A stretch of 64,000 bases of DNA from Akkermansia muciniphila. Lineage in GTDB: Bacteria > Verrucomicrobiota > Verrucomicrobiia > Verrucomicrobiales > Akkermansiaceae. The position numbers were made by a program, and so were the translations under genes. Of this stretch, positions 1-8,356 are shown in pieces; position 1 is the stretch's first letter, and each line of letters opens with the position of its first letter. Location: the NCBI RefSeq assembly GCF_018709685.1, contig NZ_JABDHQ010000001.1:186001-250000 (forward strand), written 5' to 3'. The notes under the pieces were generated by a model, which worked only from the letters and a program-made list of their open reading frames with translations, did no database searches and was not told where the DNA came from.

Positions 1-514
1 CGAAGATGACGACGGTGGAAACGGCCACGGCCGCCTTGTACGGCTTGCTTTTTACCACGGGCTCCGCGCCCAGTACGGCCGCGGCGCCGCAAATGGAACT
101 GCCGATGGAGGTCAGCAGGGCCGTATCCCGGTCCATTTTCAAGAGCCGTCCCAGGCCCACCCCCAGCAGGATGGTAAGGGTAACGACAACCGCGTCAATA
201 AGCAGAGCCGCTCCGCCGATGTCAATCACGCTCTGGAACGTCAGCTTGAACCCGTAAAGTACAATCCCGGTTCTCAGAACCTGCTTGGTGCAGAACTGAA
301 TGCCGGGAACCCATGGTTCCGGAAGATGGTTGCGCAGGCTGTTGGCGTAAAGCATCCCCAGCACGATGCCGACGATCAACGGACTGAAGGAAAGGTGTTT
401 CACCCATTCAAAATCCGCAATGTAAAAGGCGGAAAAGGAGAACAGGACGATAAGCAGAATACCGTGTAGCGGATTGGCGAGGTGTTTGGGAGACATGGGC
501 TGTAGAATGGTCAT
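1..514 (-). CDS. YeiH-family putative sulfate exporter, N-terminal part
   Basis: This is the first ~171 residues of a polytopic membrane protein that runs off the left edge of the window. The reading starts MTILQPMSPKHLANPLHG, then shows several hydrophobic helices and the family-like stretches SPLIVGIVLGMLYAN, GIVLYGFKLTFQSV and SIGSSICGAAAVLGAEPVV. These match the UPF0324/YeiH family, annotated as putative sulfate exporters but with little direct biochemistry. A second in-frame ATG at 496 is an alternative start. The LysR gene just upstream on the same strand mirrors the yeiE-yeiH arrangement of enterobacteria, although there the genes are divergent. The family call is firm; the substrate is inferred. 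Confidence 0.82.
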   Translation of the reverse strand, partial: MTILQPMSPKHLANPLHGILLIVLFSFSAFYIADFEWVKHLSFSPLIVGIVLGMLYANSLRNHLPEPWVPGIQFCTKQVLRTGIVLYGFKLTFQSVIDIGGAALLIDAVVVTLTILLGVGLGRLLKMDRDTALLTSIGSSICGAAAVLGAEPVVKSKPYKAAVAVSTVVIF

Positions 515-587
515 CACTGCCGCCGGAGACGCCCGGATGAAGGCGTGCTGAAGCGGATGCGGTGGAGATATACTCCACTATTATGAT

Positions 588-625
588 AAAATCTAATCAG
601 AAATTGTTATAGACAATTAGATTTT
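588..625. promoter_or_regulatory. Inverted repeat, candidate LysR operator in front of yeiH-like gene
   Basis: A perfect 10-bp inverted repeat (AAAATCTAAT at 588-597, ATTAGATTTT at 616-625) encloses a second, smaller one (AATTGT...ACAATT). It lies in the ~100-bp gap between the LysR stop codon and the transporter start, and the right arm overlaps the LysR stop. AT-rich dyads of this kind are typical LysR-type binding sites. It could also act as a weak terminator for the regulator gene. Confidence 0.45.
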
Positions 626-1516
626 GTTATAATAATTCCGGCAGAATTTGATGAATAACTCATTGATTCTGCTGTGGTCTCCGTGCCCGGTGGCAAAATG
701 GAAGGAGCGGCGGATTTCCAATTGGCGGACGTGGATTTTTTTCAGATCCCCGCGTTTGAGTTCTTCCCGGACCGCGAGGGAGGAAAGAAAGGAACAGGCG
801 GGCGAATGCGCCAGATACAGCTTGATGCTCTCCGTGTTCCCCAGAGTCATCAGGATATTAAGACCGGAAGTGGTTATTCCGTGCGCCTTCAGGGCTTCCT
901 CCACCACCCGGCGTGTTCCGGACCCCGGCTCCCGCATAATCAGGGGAACGCCGGAAAGCTGGGGAAGGGAAAGCCCTTCCCGCGGCACGGCGGCGTGGGC
1001 GCCTCCGGCCAGAATAATTTCATCCTCCATGAAGGGCAGGTAATGCAGGTCCGTCCGCGTTGCTGTGCCTTCCACGATGCCCAGCTGCACGGCTTCATGC
1101 TGTACGGCCTGCTCCATTTCTTCCGTATTGCCGCTTTTCAGCCGTATCCTTATCTCCGGATAATGGCGGTTGAACAGGGCCAGCAGCGGAGGCAGCACGT
1201 ACTGGGACATGGTGGAGCTGGCCCCCAGGCTCAACTCTCCGGAAATGGGGGCGTTCCTGCCGGAAGACATGTCTTCCTCCAGCGTTTCATATTCTTTCAG
1301 AATGCGGCGGGAATGAGCCAGCAGGCGTGCGCCTTCCGTCGTCAGGGCGATGCCGCGGCCCTCCCTCTTGAAGAGTCGCACGTCCAGCAGACGTTCCAGT
1401 TCCTTGATATGGCGGGTGACAGCCGGCTGGGTAATGAACAGCTCCTCCGCCGCGCGGGTGAAGTTAAGCCGCCGCGCAACGGTCTCGAACACTTTCAGCC
1501 GGAAATCCGTAATCAT
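617..1516 (-). CDS. LysR-type transcriptional regulator (CysL/YeiE-like)
   Basis: A 299-residue LysR regulator. The first ~60 residues form the winged helix-turn-helix (FRLKVFETVARRLNFTRAAE, then QPAVTRHIKELE). The rest is a periplasmic-binding-like effector domain with GELSLGASSTMSQYVLPPLL and the phosphate/sulfate-binding-like turn REPGSGTRR typical of CysL and CbbR relatives. The start is placed at 1516 because MITDFRL aligns with the usual N-terminus; an ATG at 1537 would add seven residues. The neighbour on the same strand is the YeiH-like transporter, so this protein probably controls that gene in response to a sulfur or nitrogen compound (inference). Confidence 0.9.
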   Translation of the reverse strand: MITDFRLKVFETVARRLNFTRAAEELFITQPAVTRHIKELERLLDVRLFKREGRGIALTTEGARLLAHSRRILKEYETLEEDMSSGRNAPISGELSLGASSTMSQYVLPPLLALFNRHYPEIRIRLKSGNTEEMEQAVQHEAVQLGIVEGTATRTDLHYLPFMEDEIILAGGAHAAVPREGLSLPQLSGVPLIMREPGSGTRRVVEEALKAHGITTSGLNILMTLGNTESIKLYLAHSPACSFLSSLAVREELKRGDLKKIHVRQLEIRRSFHFATGHGDHSRINELFIKFCRNYYNKI

Positions 1517-1844
1517 GGAATGATGGCATTCAACCATTTCACCCGGTCCCCGGCAAGGTTCTTTCCCGGTTTCTACGGGCTGATAAAAAATACTTTCCCG
1601 GAGAATTGGATTACAAAATCACTCCTATAAGCGGTAATACCCGGTTTTTCATGGGTATGAATAAGTCCCCGGAAGCAGCTTGCTCTGTGGTGGCCATGCA
1701 AGACAGAAAGGAGGGAAAGTTTTGAATGTGGATTCGTTTCTGATTGAAGGTCAGATTGTTGTTTGCTGTGAATGAACCCCGGAAAAGGTTTTGCGGTCAC
1801 TCATGGTCTGAACGGTTGCGGGCGGAAGGGACTCCAATGCCTAT
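1517..1844. other. Divergent intergenic region, no gene seen
   Basis: This gap separates the divergent LysR and lipoprotein genes, so it should carry both promoters. A short imperfect hairpin (TACCCGG...ATGGGTA, around 1637-1657) is visible. I see no convincing coding frame or RNA gene. Confidence 0.4.
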
Positions 1845-2264
1845 ATGAAACTGCAATCCATGATCATTGTCGGCGGCGCCAGCCTTTTACTGCTGGGAGC
1901 CTGTTCGCCTTCATCCTATCAGACTACGTTTCCGGAACCGGCCTATGTGAAGGTTTCCACCAATAACGGAGCGTATGCGCCTTATCCGGATAATCCCGCG
2001 GGCCAGCAGGAACTGGTCTACTGGTATGATTCCCTGACCACCCCCATGACCGTGGTGGCGGAAGTGCCCCCTACCCCCATTGTGACCAAGGGGCCCGGCC
2101 CGGTGATACTTGATTCCGACGGTTTTTCCGCCAAACTGTACCGCGACAGGACGGAAGTGAAGAAGAAGGACAAGGACGGCAACTGGGTCACCAGCGTGCG
2201 CCCCACCACCCCTGCCGACCAGCGCATGAGGAATTATCTGATTGCTTCCAAGAAGGCCCGCTAA
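1845..2264 (+). CDS. Small predicted lipoprotein, unknown function
   Basis: A 139-residue protein beginning MKLQSMIIVGGASLLLLGAC, a type II signal peptide with lipobox LLGAC, so the mature protein would be lipid-anchored at about Cys20. The mature part is Pro/Thr-rich in the middle (MTVVAEVPPTPIVTKGPGP) and ends in a basic, charged tail with DRTEVKKKDKDGNWVTSV. I do not recognise a family. It stands alone between a divergent regulator and a convergent operon, and is followed by a strong terminator. Confidence 0.75.
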   Translation: MKLQSMIIVGGASLLLLGACSPSSYQTTFPEPAYVKVSTNNGAYAPYPDNPAGQQELVYWYDSLTTPMTVVAEVPPTPIVTKGPGPVILDSDGFSAKLYRDRTEVKKKDKDGNWVTSVRPTTPADQRMRNYLIASKKAR

Positions 2265-2299
2265 CCGCGGCTTTCATCAATTAGAACACGTTTAACCGC

Positions 2300-2339
2300 A
2301 TCCGGCCCGCTTTCCCCTTGAACGGGAAGCGGGCCGGAT
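2300..2339. terminator. Rho-independent terminator, probably bidirectional
   Basis: A strong stem pairs ATCCGGCCCGCTT(T)CCC with GGGAAGCGGGCCGGAT, with one bulged base, around the loop CTTGAAC. It lies between the convergent lipoprotein gene and the GH43 operon and could stop transcription from both sides. Confidence 0.8.
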
Positions 2340-2377
2340 TCATGGCAGGAGCACTCCTCCTTTCAGGAGGGAGGCGC

Positions 2378-3487
2378 TTACAGGTCTTTCAGCGTCCATT
2401 CATCCTTCCATTCCAGAATAATCTGGTCCCCGTCCCATTTCATGGGCAGCCACATGTGCCGCCCGTCAATGGCGTTTTTGGGCCTCCAGATGTCCGCCAT
2501 GAAGATGAATTTGCCGGGCTTGCCTTGCACGGGCAGGATGTAGGTGCTCTGGCCGCCGAAGGTGATGCCGGCTTTTGGCCCCACGCAGGGGTTCTTGAGT
2601 TCCGTCCACGGTCCGGCGATGTTCTTGGCTACGGCGCTGCGGGCGGCATTGGGCGCCCAGCCGGAGCACCCGGAAGCGATGAGGTAGTATTTCCCGTTGT
2701 GTTTGCAGATAGCCGGGGCTTCCATGTAGCGGTTGACGAAGGCCCGGACATATTTTCCCGTATGTCCCGTGTAGTCCGGCGTCAGTTCCGCGATGTGCAG
2801 GGTGATGTTGCCTTCCGAAGAGTAGATGTGGTAGGCCTTTCCGTTGTCGTCCACAAAGATGGTCATGTCCCGGCTCATCTGGCCTCCCGGGTAATCCCTG
2901 CGGATGATGCGGACGTAGTCGGGCATCTCCTTGGTGAACTCGGTCGTCCGGTCCTTTTTGTCCAGGTTCGCGGGCCATTTGCCCGGGTTGACGCGCCCGG
3001 CTTTCAGGAATGTGAACGGCCCCGTGGGTTTTGTGGCCGTCGCCACGCCAGCGTACGCGGAGCCGTAACCCTTCCCCTTGAGTTCCAGATGGAACCACAT
3101 CACGTATTTTTTAGTCTTTTTGTTGTAGACCACCTTGGGGCGTTCCAGGATGCATCCTTTGGCGATGGGGTGGGAGTTGTCCCCTTCCACCACTTTCAAC
3201 GCAATGCCTTCATCCTTCCAGTTGTACAGGTCCTTGGAGGAGTAGCAGTGCACGCCTACCTGGGCGCGGTTTCCGGCGTCTCCCTCCACCTTGTGCTCCC
3301 CGTACCAGTAGTAGGTGCCCTTGTCGTAAAGGATGCCGCCGCCGTGGGCGTTAATGTGCACGCCGTTGTTGTCCGTCCAGATTTCTCCCGGCTTGAAAGA
3401 CGTGTGCCTGACGGGGGCGTCAGCCGTGGCAACGGGGAAAAGGCAATAGGCCAGCCCGGCAAAAAAAGTAAGCAGAAGCGGTTTCAT
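2378..3487 (-). CDS. Secreted GH43-family glycosidase, paralog A
   Basis: A 369-residue protein with a signal peptide (MKPLLLTFFAGLAYCLFP, cleavage near residue 23). It matches the five-bladed beta-propeller GH43 family. INAHGGGILYDKGTYYWYGE near residues 45-64 is a hallmark of one GH43 subgroup. Asp39 is a possible base, Asp207 in SRDMTIFVDD the likely pKa modulator, and Glu256 in MEAPAI the likely general acid. GH43 enzymes remove arabinose, xylose or galactose units from polysaccharides; the substrate here is unknown. The start is the ATG at 3487, because the longer frame uses a TTG. It is the last gene of the run, 21 bases after paralog B. Confidence 0.88.
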   Translation of the reverse strand: MKPLLLTFFAGLAYCLFPVATADAPVRHTSFKPGEIWTDNNGVHINAHGGGILYDKGTYYWYGEHKVEGDAGNRAQVGVHCYSSKDLYNWKDEGIALKVVEGDNSHPIAKGCILERPKVVYNKKTKKYVMWFHLELKGKGYGSAYAGVATATKPTGPFTFLKAGRVNPGKWPANLDKKDRTTEFTKEMPDYVRIIRRDYPGGQMSRDMTIFVDDNGKAYHIYSSEGNITLHIAELTPDYTGHTGKYVRAFVNRYMEAPAICKHNGKYYLIASGCSGWAPNAARSAVAKNIAGPWTELKNPCVGPKAGITFGGQSTYILPVQGKPGKFIFMADIWRPKNAIDGRHMWLPMKWDGDQIILEWKDEWTLKDL

Positions 3488-3508
3488 GAGCAATGTTTGT
3501 AAGAGGTG

Positions 3509-4654
3509 TTACATGTCTTCCAGTTTCCATTCATCCTTCCATTCCAGCTTGATCTGGTCACCGTCAAACTGGATGGGCAGCCACAGGTAGCGGCCGTCTA
3601 TGGCGTTTTGGGGCCTCCAGATGTCCGCCATGAAGATGAATTTGCCGGGCTTGCCATGCACGGGCAGGATGTAGGTGCTTTGGCCATCGAAGGTTCTCCC
3701 CGCCTTGGGCCCCACGCAGGGATTTTTGAGCTCCGTCCACGGTCCGGCGATGTTTTTGGCTACGGCGCTGCGGGCGGCGTTGGGCGCCCAGCCCGTGCAG
3801 CCGGACGCGATGAAGTAGTATTTCCCGTTGTGCTTGAAAATGGCCGGAGCTTCCATGAAACGCCCCGGGAAGACACGCACGAATTTCCCGGTGTGCCCGG
3901 TGTAGTCCGGCGTCAGCTCCGCGATGTGCGTGGTGCTGTTTTCTTCCGAGGAATAGATGTGGTAGGCCTTTCCGTTGTCGTCCACAAAGATGGTCATGTC
4001 CCGGCTCATCTGGCCTTTTTCAAAGTCTTTCTTGAACATGTCCTCGGAACGGACTCCTTCCGGCAGTGCGCTGGAGGTCAGGCCGGGTACTCCCTTGAAC
4101 GTCTTCATGGTCTGGTCCTTCTTGTCCATGTTCGCGGGCCATTTGCCCGGATTGACGCGCCCGGCTTTCAGGAAGGTGAACGGTCCGGTGGGCTTGTCAG
4201 CCGTCGCCACCCCGGCGTAGGCCGCCCCGTAGCCCTTCCCCTTGAGTTCCAGATGGAACCACATCACGTATTTTTTAGTCTTTTTATTGTAGACCACCTT
4301 GGGGCGTTCCAGGATGCACCCTTTGGCGATGGGGTGGGAGTTGTCCCCTTCCACCACTTTCAACGCGATGCCTTCATCCTTCCAGTTGTACAGGTCCTTG
4401 GAGGAGTAGCAGTGCACGCCTACCTGGGCGTAGTTCCCGGCGTCACCCTCCACCTTGTGCTCCCCGTACCAGTAGTAGGTGCCCTTGTCGTAAAGGATGC
4501 CGCCGCCGTGGGCGTTGATGTGCACGCCGTTGTTGTCTGTCCAGATTTGTCCGGGCTTGAAGGAGGAATGTTTTTCCTGGGTCTCTCCGGTGGAGACGGC
4601 GGCTGCGCCGCAAAACAGGCAAAGGGCGGCAAGTGATTTAAGAACCTTGGTCAT
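3509..4654 (-). CDS. Secreted GH43-family glycosidase, paralog B
   Basis: A 381-residue close relative of the next gene downstream, with signal peptide MTKVLKSLAALCLFCGAAAV. It has the same propeller motifs (possible base Asp40, Asp219, Glu268). It differs by about 12 extra residues around 183-215 (GVPGLTSSALPEGVRSEDMF), next to the active-site blade. Its ATG overlaps the stop of the preceding gene as ATGA, which implies translational coupling. Parts of the two GH43 genes are almost identical at DNA level, so they are a recent duplication or are kept alike by gene conversion. They may split work on related substrates. Confidence 0.88.
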   Translation of the reverse strand: MTKVLKSLAALCLFCGAAAVSTGETQEKHSSFKPGQIWTDNNGVHINAHGGGILYDKGTYYWYGEHKVEGDAGNYAQVGVHCYSSKDLYNWKDEGIALKVVEGDNSHPIAKGCILERPKVVYNKKTKKYVMWFHLELKGKGYGAAYAGVATADKPTGPFTFLKAGRVNPGKWPANMDKKDQTMKTFKGVPGLTSSALPEGVRSEDMFKKDFEKGQMSRDMTIFVDDNGKAYHIYSSEENSTTHIAELTPDYTGHTGKFVRVFPGRFMEAPAIFKHNGKYYFIASGCTGWAPNAARSAVAKNIAGPWTELKNPCVGPKAGRTFDGQSTYILPVHGKPGKFIFMADIWRPQNAIDGRYLWLPIQFDGDQIKLEWKDEWKLEDM

Positions 4655-5901
4655 GGCTGAGTGGATTTGGGCGTGGTTAGTGGTCCGGTGGGCGTGCCGT
4701 AGAGCTTGTCCCATGCGCGGGAGAGGGCGTACAGGGCATAACCGGTACCGTAGAATTTGTGGTAATTGTACAGGGGATAGTCCCACCAGGAACCGTCGTC
4801 GCCTTGCCGGGTGAGAATATCGTTCGCCAGCAGAGACGCATGCCGTTTTACCTTGTTTGGGGGCAGCATGTCCAGACACATTCCCGAATAATAATATCCA
4901 TAATAAAAAAAGTAGCCGGAGTTCTGGGCAAAACTTTCATGCGGCGTCGGCTTGTGAAGGGCCATGGTCAGCCAGCCGCGGCGGCTCCACAGACGGTCCA
5001 GCCCGTCAATGAGCTGGCGCAGGGAGACGGCTTCCGGCTCCCACAGCCTGAGGGCGTAATCGCAGGCGGGGGTGCGGGCCAGGCTGCCGGTATGGCGGTT
5101 GATGGGGCGCCCGGGATAGAAGGCGTGCCCCAGGGAATAAACGTAGGTTCCCGCCGGAGTCCGCTGGGATTTCAGGAATTTCAGCGCCCGGCGGAATACC
5201 TTGCCGTCCAGGGAAAGATTGAATGTCCTGCCGGCCATCCAGGAGGAGATGAGTACCGTTCCCGTCAGGAAGGAAGTGGGTTCCGCCGCGGGCCGCCGGC
5301 TGTAGCCCGTGTAGGTCAGGTAGCCCCAGCCGCCTTTGGCGGAGGCCAGTTCATTGAGCCGGTCCACCTGGAACCGGGCGCAGCCCATCAGTTCCCGGTA
5401 GCGCGGGCTGTTCCGGTCCAGGGCGGCTGCCCGCATGCTCATGGCGTCCAGCACGTAGGTGTGGGCCCAGGTGTTGTAAATGCAGAGGGCGTCTCCCCGT
5501 TTCAAATGGGGCATCGTCCGGATCAGGTAATCTTCCGCACGGGTCATGGCCTGCTGCACGGCCGGTTCGTTCCGCAGGGGGCTGGCGTTCAGCCCCGCGA
5601 TGCACAGGGCCGTGCTGGCCGTTTTAAACGTCAGGGGGCCATCCGGATAGGGGCAGAGGATGTTCCACGTGCCGATCACCCGGTGATCACCCCAGGAGCC
5701 GTCTTTGTTCTGGCTCTTCAGCAGGAAGTCCGCGCCGCGGCGGAACGCCCGGTCAAACTGCCCGGCTTCCGCAGGGGGAACGTCCGGGATTTTGGCGATG
5801 GGGACGGCATCCGCATTGCCGGGGGGGGCGGACTCCGCTTCCACTGCGGCAGCGTGCAGGGTGGCCGTCAGGAACAGGCTGGTCAGCAGCAGGCGGAACA
5901 T
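4651..5901 (-). CDS. Secreted prenyltransferase/squalene-oxidase-repeat protein, paralog B
   Basis: A 416-residue protein with signal peptide MFRLLLTSLFLTATLHAAAV. It carries QW-like repeats (LKSQNKDGSWG near the N-terminus, RQGDDGSWWDYPLYNYHKFY near the C-terminus), which indicate an alpha/alpha-toroid fold like squalene cyclases and complement thioester domains. The DxDD acid motif of class II terpene cyclases is not evident and the protein is exported, so terpene cyclisation is unlikely. The start at 5901 is chosen because it follows the previous gene by 4 bases and begins a signal peptide; the longer frame would overlap that gene. Function unknown. Confidence 0.8.
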   Translation of the reverse strand: MFRLLLTSLFLTATLHAAAVEAESAPPGNADAVPIAKIPDVPPAEAGQFDRAFRRGADFLLKSQNKDGSWGDHRVIGTWNILCPYPDGPLTFKTASTALCIAGLNASPLRNEPAVQQAMTRAEDYLIRTMPHLKRGDALCIYNTWAHTYVLDAMSMRAAALDRNSPRYRELMGCARFQVDRLNELASAKGGWGYLTYTGYSRRPAAEPTSFLTGTVLISSWMAGRTFNLSLDGKVFRRALKFLKSQRTPAGTYVYSLGHAFYPGRPINRHTGSLARTPACDYALRLWEPEAVSLRQLIDGLDRLWSRRGWLTMALHKPTPHESFAQNSGYFFYYGYYYSGMCLDMLPPNKVKRHASLLANDILTRQGDDGSWWDYPLYNYHKFYGTGYALYALSRAWDKLYGTPTGPLTTPKSTQP

Positions 5902-5905
5902 GGGT

Positions 5906-7141
5906 TCAGGGGGCGGGAGCCGGGCTTGGAGGGTACAGTGAATCCCGCACGCGGGAAACGGCAAACAGGGCATAGCCGGTGCCGTAGAATTTGTGGTAGT
6001 TGTACAGGGGGTAGTCCCACCAGGAACCGTCCTTTTCCTGCATGGGCAGCAGGTCGGCCGCCAGATGGGAGGCGTGGCGCTTCAGGCGTTCCGCAGGCAC
6101 TTCGGAAAGGCAGCGGGCGGCATAATAGTAGCCGTAGTAGAAGAAGTAGCCCGCATTCTGGGCAAAGCTTTCATGCGGGATGGGCTTTTTCACGGCCAGT
6201 GAAAGCCATCCTCCGCGGCTCCAGATGCGTTCCAGGCCGTCTTCCAGCTGAAGCCTGGAAATGAAGTCCGGATCATACTGGATCAGGGCCAGATCCCCCG
6301 CCGGGGTGCGGGCCAGGCTGCCGGTGTGGCGGTTGATGGGCCTGCCGGGGTAGAAGGAGTGGGAGAAGGAATAAACGTAGCTCCCGGCGGGAGTGCGCAG
6401 TTTTTCCAGCCCGGCCACCGCCCGTTTGAGGATGCGGGGATCAGGCTTGAGGCCGAAGGCCCGTTCCGCATCCTTGTAGGCGATCAGCACCGTGGCGGTC
6501 AGGAAGGAGGTAGGTTCTCCGATAGGGCGTTTGGAGAAAGTCTGGAACGTGTAATACCCCCAGCCGCCCTGGACGTCCGCCATCTGGTCCAGCGCTTCCA
6601 CTTGCAGTGCCGCTACTTTTTTCAGTTCCGCATACCGGGGGGAGTCTTCCGGAAGGCCCCGGGCCGCCCTGCACAGGGCGGAAAGTCCGTAGGCATGCCC
6701 CCAGACGCCGAGCACGGTGCGCGTATCTCCGCGTTTCAGGGTGGGAAGCGTGGTAAGCAGGTACTGGATAGCCTTGTCCAGAGCCGTTTTCACGACCGGG
6801 TCTTCCTTCAGCGGGCTGGCGAGCAGGCCGATGACGCACAGGGAGGTGGAGGCGGTCCTGAATGACCTGGGGCCTTCCGGGTAGGGGCAGATGACGTTCA
6901 GCCCCTTGGTGAGCGTATGGCTTCCCCAGGAGCCGTCTTTGTTCTGGTTGCCCAGCAGGAAATCCGCCGCCTTGCGGATGGAGGCGTCCAGTTTTTCCCG
7001 GGAGGGCGGCGGAACGTCCGGCACCTTGGCGATGGGGATGGTGTCCCTTTTCTCCTTCTTTGCCGTATTTTCCGGTTGCGCGGGAGCGCAGAACGCCGTG
7101 CAGGCGCCCAGGGCGGCGAGAAGGAGGATAGCCTTGTTCAT
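5906..7141 (-). CDS. Secreted prenyltransferase/squalene-oxidase-repeat protein, paralog A
   Basis: A 411-residue paralog of the following gene. It has a signal peptide (MNKAILLLAALGACTAFCAP), then the shared linker IPIAKVPDVPPP and repeats of the alpha/alpha-toroid type (LLGNQNKDGSWGS, MQEKDGSWWDYPLYNYHKFY). Both paralogs end in a conserved aromatic block (YNYHKFYGTGYAL) that may be the working surface. The gene sits between the HlyD-like adaptor (16-base gap) and its paralog (4-base gap). The fold is confidently inferred from the repeats; the role is not known. Confidence 0.8.
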   Translation of the reverse strand: MNKAILLLAALGACTAFCAPAQPENTAKKEKRDTIPIAKVPDVPPPSREKLDASIRKAADFLLGNQNKDGSWGSHTLTKGLNVICPYPEGPRSFRTASTSLCVIGLLASPLKEDPVVKTALDKAIQYLLTTLPTLKRGDTRTVLGVWGHAYGLSALCRAARGLPEDSPRYAELKKVAALQVEALDQMADVQGGWGYYTFQTFSKRPIGEPTSFLTATVLIAYKDAERAFGLKPDPRILKRAVAGLEKLRTPAGSYVYSFSHSFYPGRPINRHTGSLARTPAGDLALIQYDPDFISRLQLEDGLERIWSRGGWLSLAVKKPIPHESFAQNAGYFFYYGYYYAARCLSEVPAERLKRHASHLAADLLPMQEKDGSWWDYPLYNYHKFYGTGYALFAVSRVRDSLYPPSPAPAP

Positions 7142-7157
7142 GGCAGTCCGTAGGGGC

Positions 7158-8342
7158 TTACGCCTGCTGGTCCTTGATCGTCACCTGGACGGGAAGGCCG
7201 GGGGCGAAGATCTGGCTGGCGGGAACCTTGGGCGTGATGATGATGCGCCGCTTGCCGTCGGCACCCGGAATGGGGCTGGCTTCCGTGATCACGCCCGGAA
7301 TCTGCATGTTCGTCACCTTGATGATGACAGTTTCCCCTACCTTGGGCGTGGCGGTGGAATCCGGCAATGTGGCCTGAACGATCAGTTCCGAATCAGGGGG
7401 GACAATGGTGGCTATTTTATCAAAAGCTTCCAGCTTGCCGCCGGGTTTCAGCTTTTCCGCCACCGGAATGGCTACCCATTTGTCCGCCACGTAGCCGCCG
7501 TAAAGCAGGATGCCACTTTCCGGCGCCTTGAAGGCGGCCATTTCCCGGTCCGCTTTCAGTTCATTGTACTTGTCCTGGAGGCGGCGCAGGGAGACTTCCG
7601 CTTCCGTCAGGGCTATCTTTTTCTGTTCCAGGTCAAAGTCCGCCTGTTTTTTGGCTTCCGCCAGGTCTGTCTGCTTTTCCCTGACCGCGGTGGCGTAGTC
7701 TTCCCCCAGGCGGTGGATGTTGCGCAGCTTGGCAAGTTCCGCGACGAGCTTGGCCCCCTGCACGGCAAATTCGCTTTCGCCCAGTTCGTTTTTCAGGCGC
7801 TTCAGGATGATCTCTTCCGTTTCTTCCGCCACCTGGTCGTCCTTGTACATCTTGGTGAGCTGGTTCAGCTCCTCCTGCTTGTAGGACATGTGGCGCAGGG
7901 CCCGGTTCACGCGTTCCTCCTCTTCCGCCAGCATGCGGGCCTTCCGCTTTTCCAGAAAGTCCTTCTGGTCCTCTTCCGTGCGCGTCAGGGCGGTCTGGTA
8001 TTTTTGCAGGGCCATGGCGGAGCGTTCCTTCTGCTGGTCCAGGGCGTAGCGGAGTTTCAGCACTTCCAGGTTCTTGCTTTTAATGGTGCGTTCGTAGTCC
8101 TCAATGCTCCTGTCCAGAATGCGGAAGTCGGCCTGCGCCACGGATTCCCCCTTTTTTACGGAACTGCCCTGGGACATGATGCCCAGGAGGAAGATGTCTG
8201 AGGTTCCCTTGGGGGAGAAGGAAATGGATTTGGTATTCTTTTTGGGCAGCAGGATGCCCGGGGCGATGGAGTCCGCCATGGCGGGGACTCCCATGAGGAG
8301 GGCGGCCAGAAGGCCGGCGGTGGTGAGGGATATGCGCTTCAT
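7158..8342 (-). CDS. HlyD-like periplasmic adaptor/membrane-fusion protein
   Basis: A 394-residue exported protein (signal peptide MKRISLTTAGLLAALLMGVPAMA). It has a lipoyl-like half near residues 30-75, a long charged coiled coil over roughly 75-270 (many E/K/R/L heptads), the returning lipoyl half AFKAPESGILLYGG, and a beta-barrel portion ending PASQIFAPGLPVQVTIKD. This is the layout of HlyD/RND/MacA adaptors. The usual N-terminal membrane anchor is replaced by a cleavable signal. No ABC or RND pump gene lies beside it, so its partner is unknown. It is probably co-transcribed with the genes on both sides (14-16 base gaps). Confidence 0.82.
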   Translation of the reverse strand: MKRISLTTAGLLAALLMGVPAMADSIAPGILLPKKNTKSISFSPKGTSDIFLLGIMSQGSSVKKGESVAQADFRILDRSIEDYERTIKSKNLEVLKLRYALDQQKERSAMALQKYQTALTRTEEDQKDFLEKRKARMLAEEEERVNRALRHMSYKQEELNQLTKMYKDDQVAEETEEIILKRLKNELGESEFAVQGAKLVAELAKLRNIHRLGEDYATAVREKQTDLAEAKKQADFDLEQKKIALTEAEVSLRRLQDKYNELKADREMAAFKAPESGILLYGGYVADKWVAIPVAEKLKPGGKLEAFDKIATIVPPDSELIVQATLPDSTATPKVGETVIIKVTNMQIPGVITEASPIPGADGKRRIIITPKVPASQIFAPGLPVQVTIKDQQA

Positions 8343-8356
8343 ATGGAATGGTGAAA

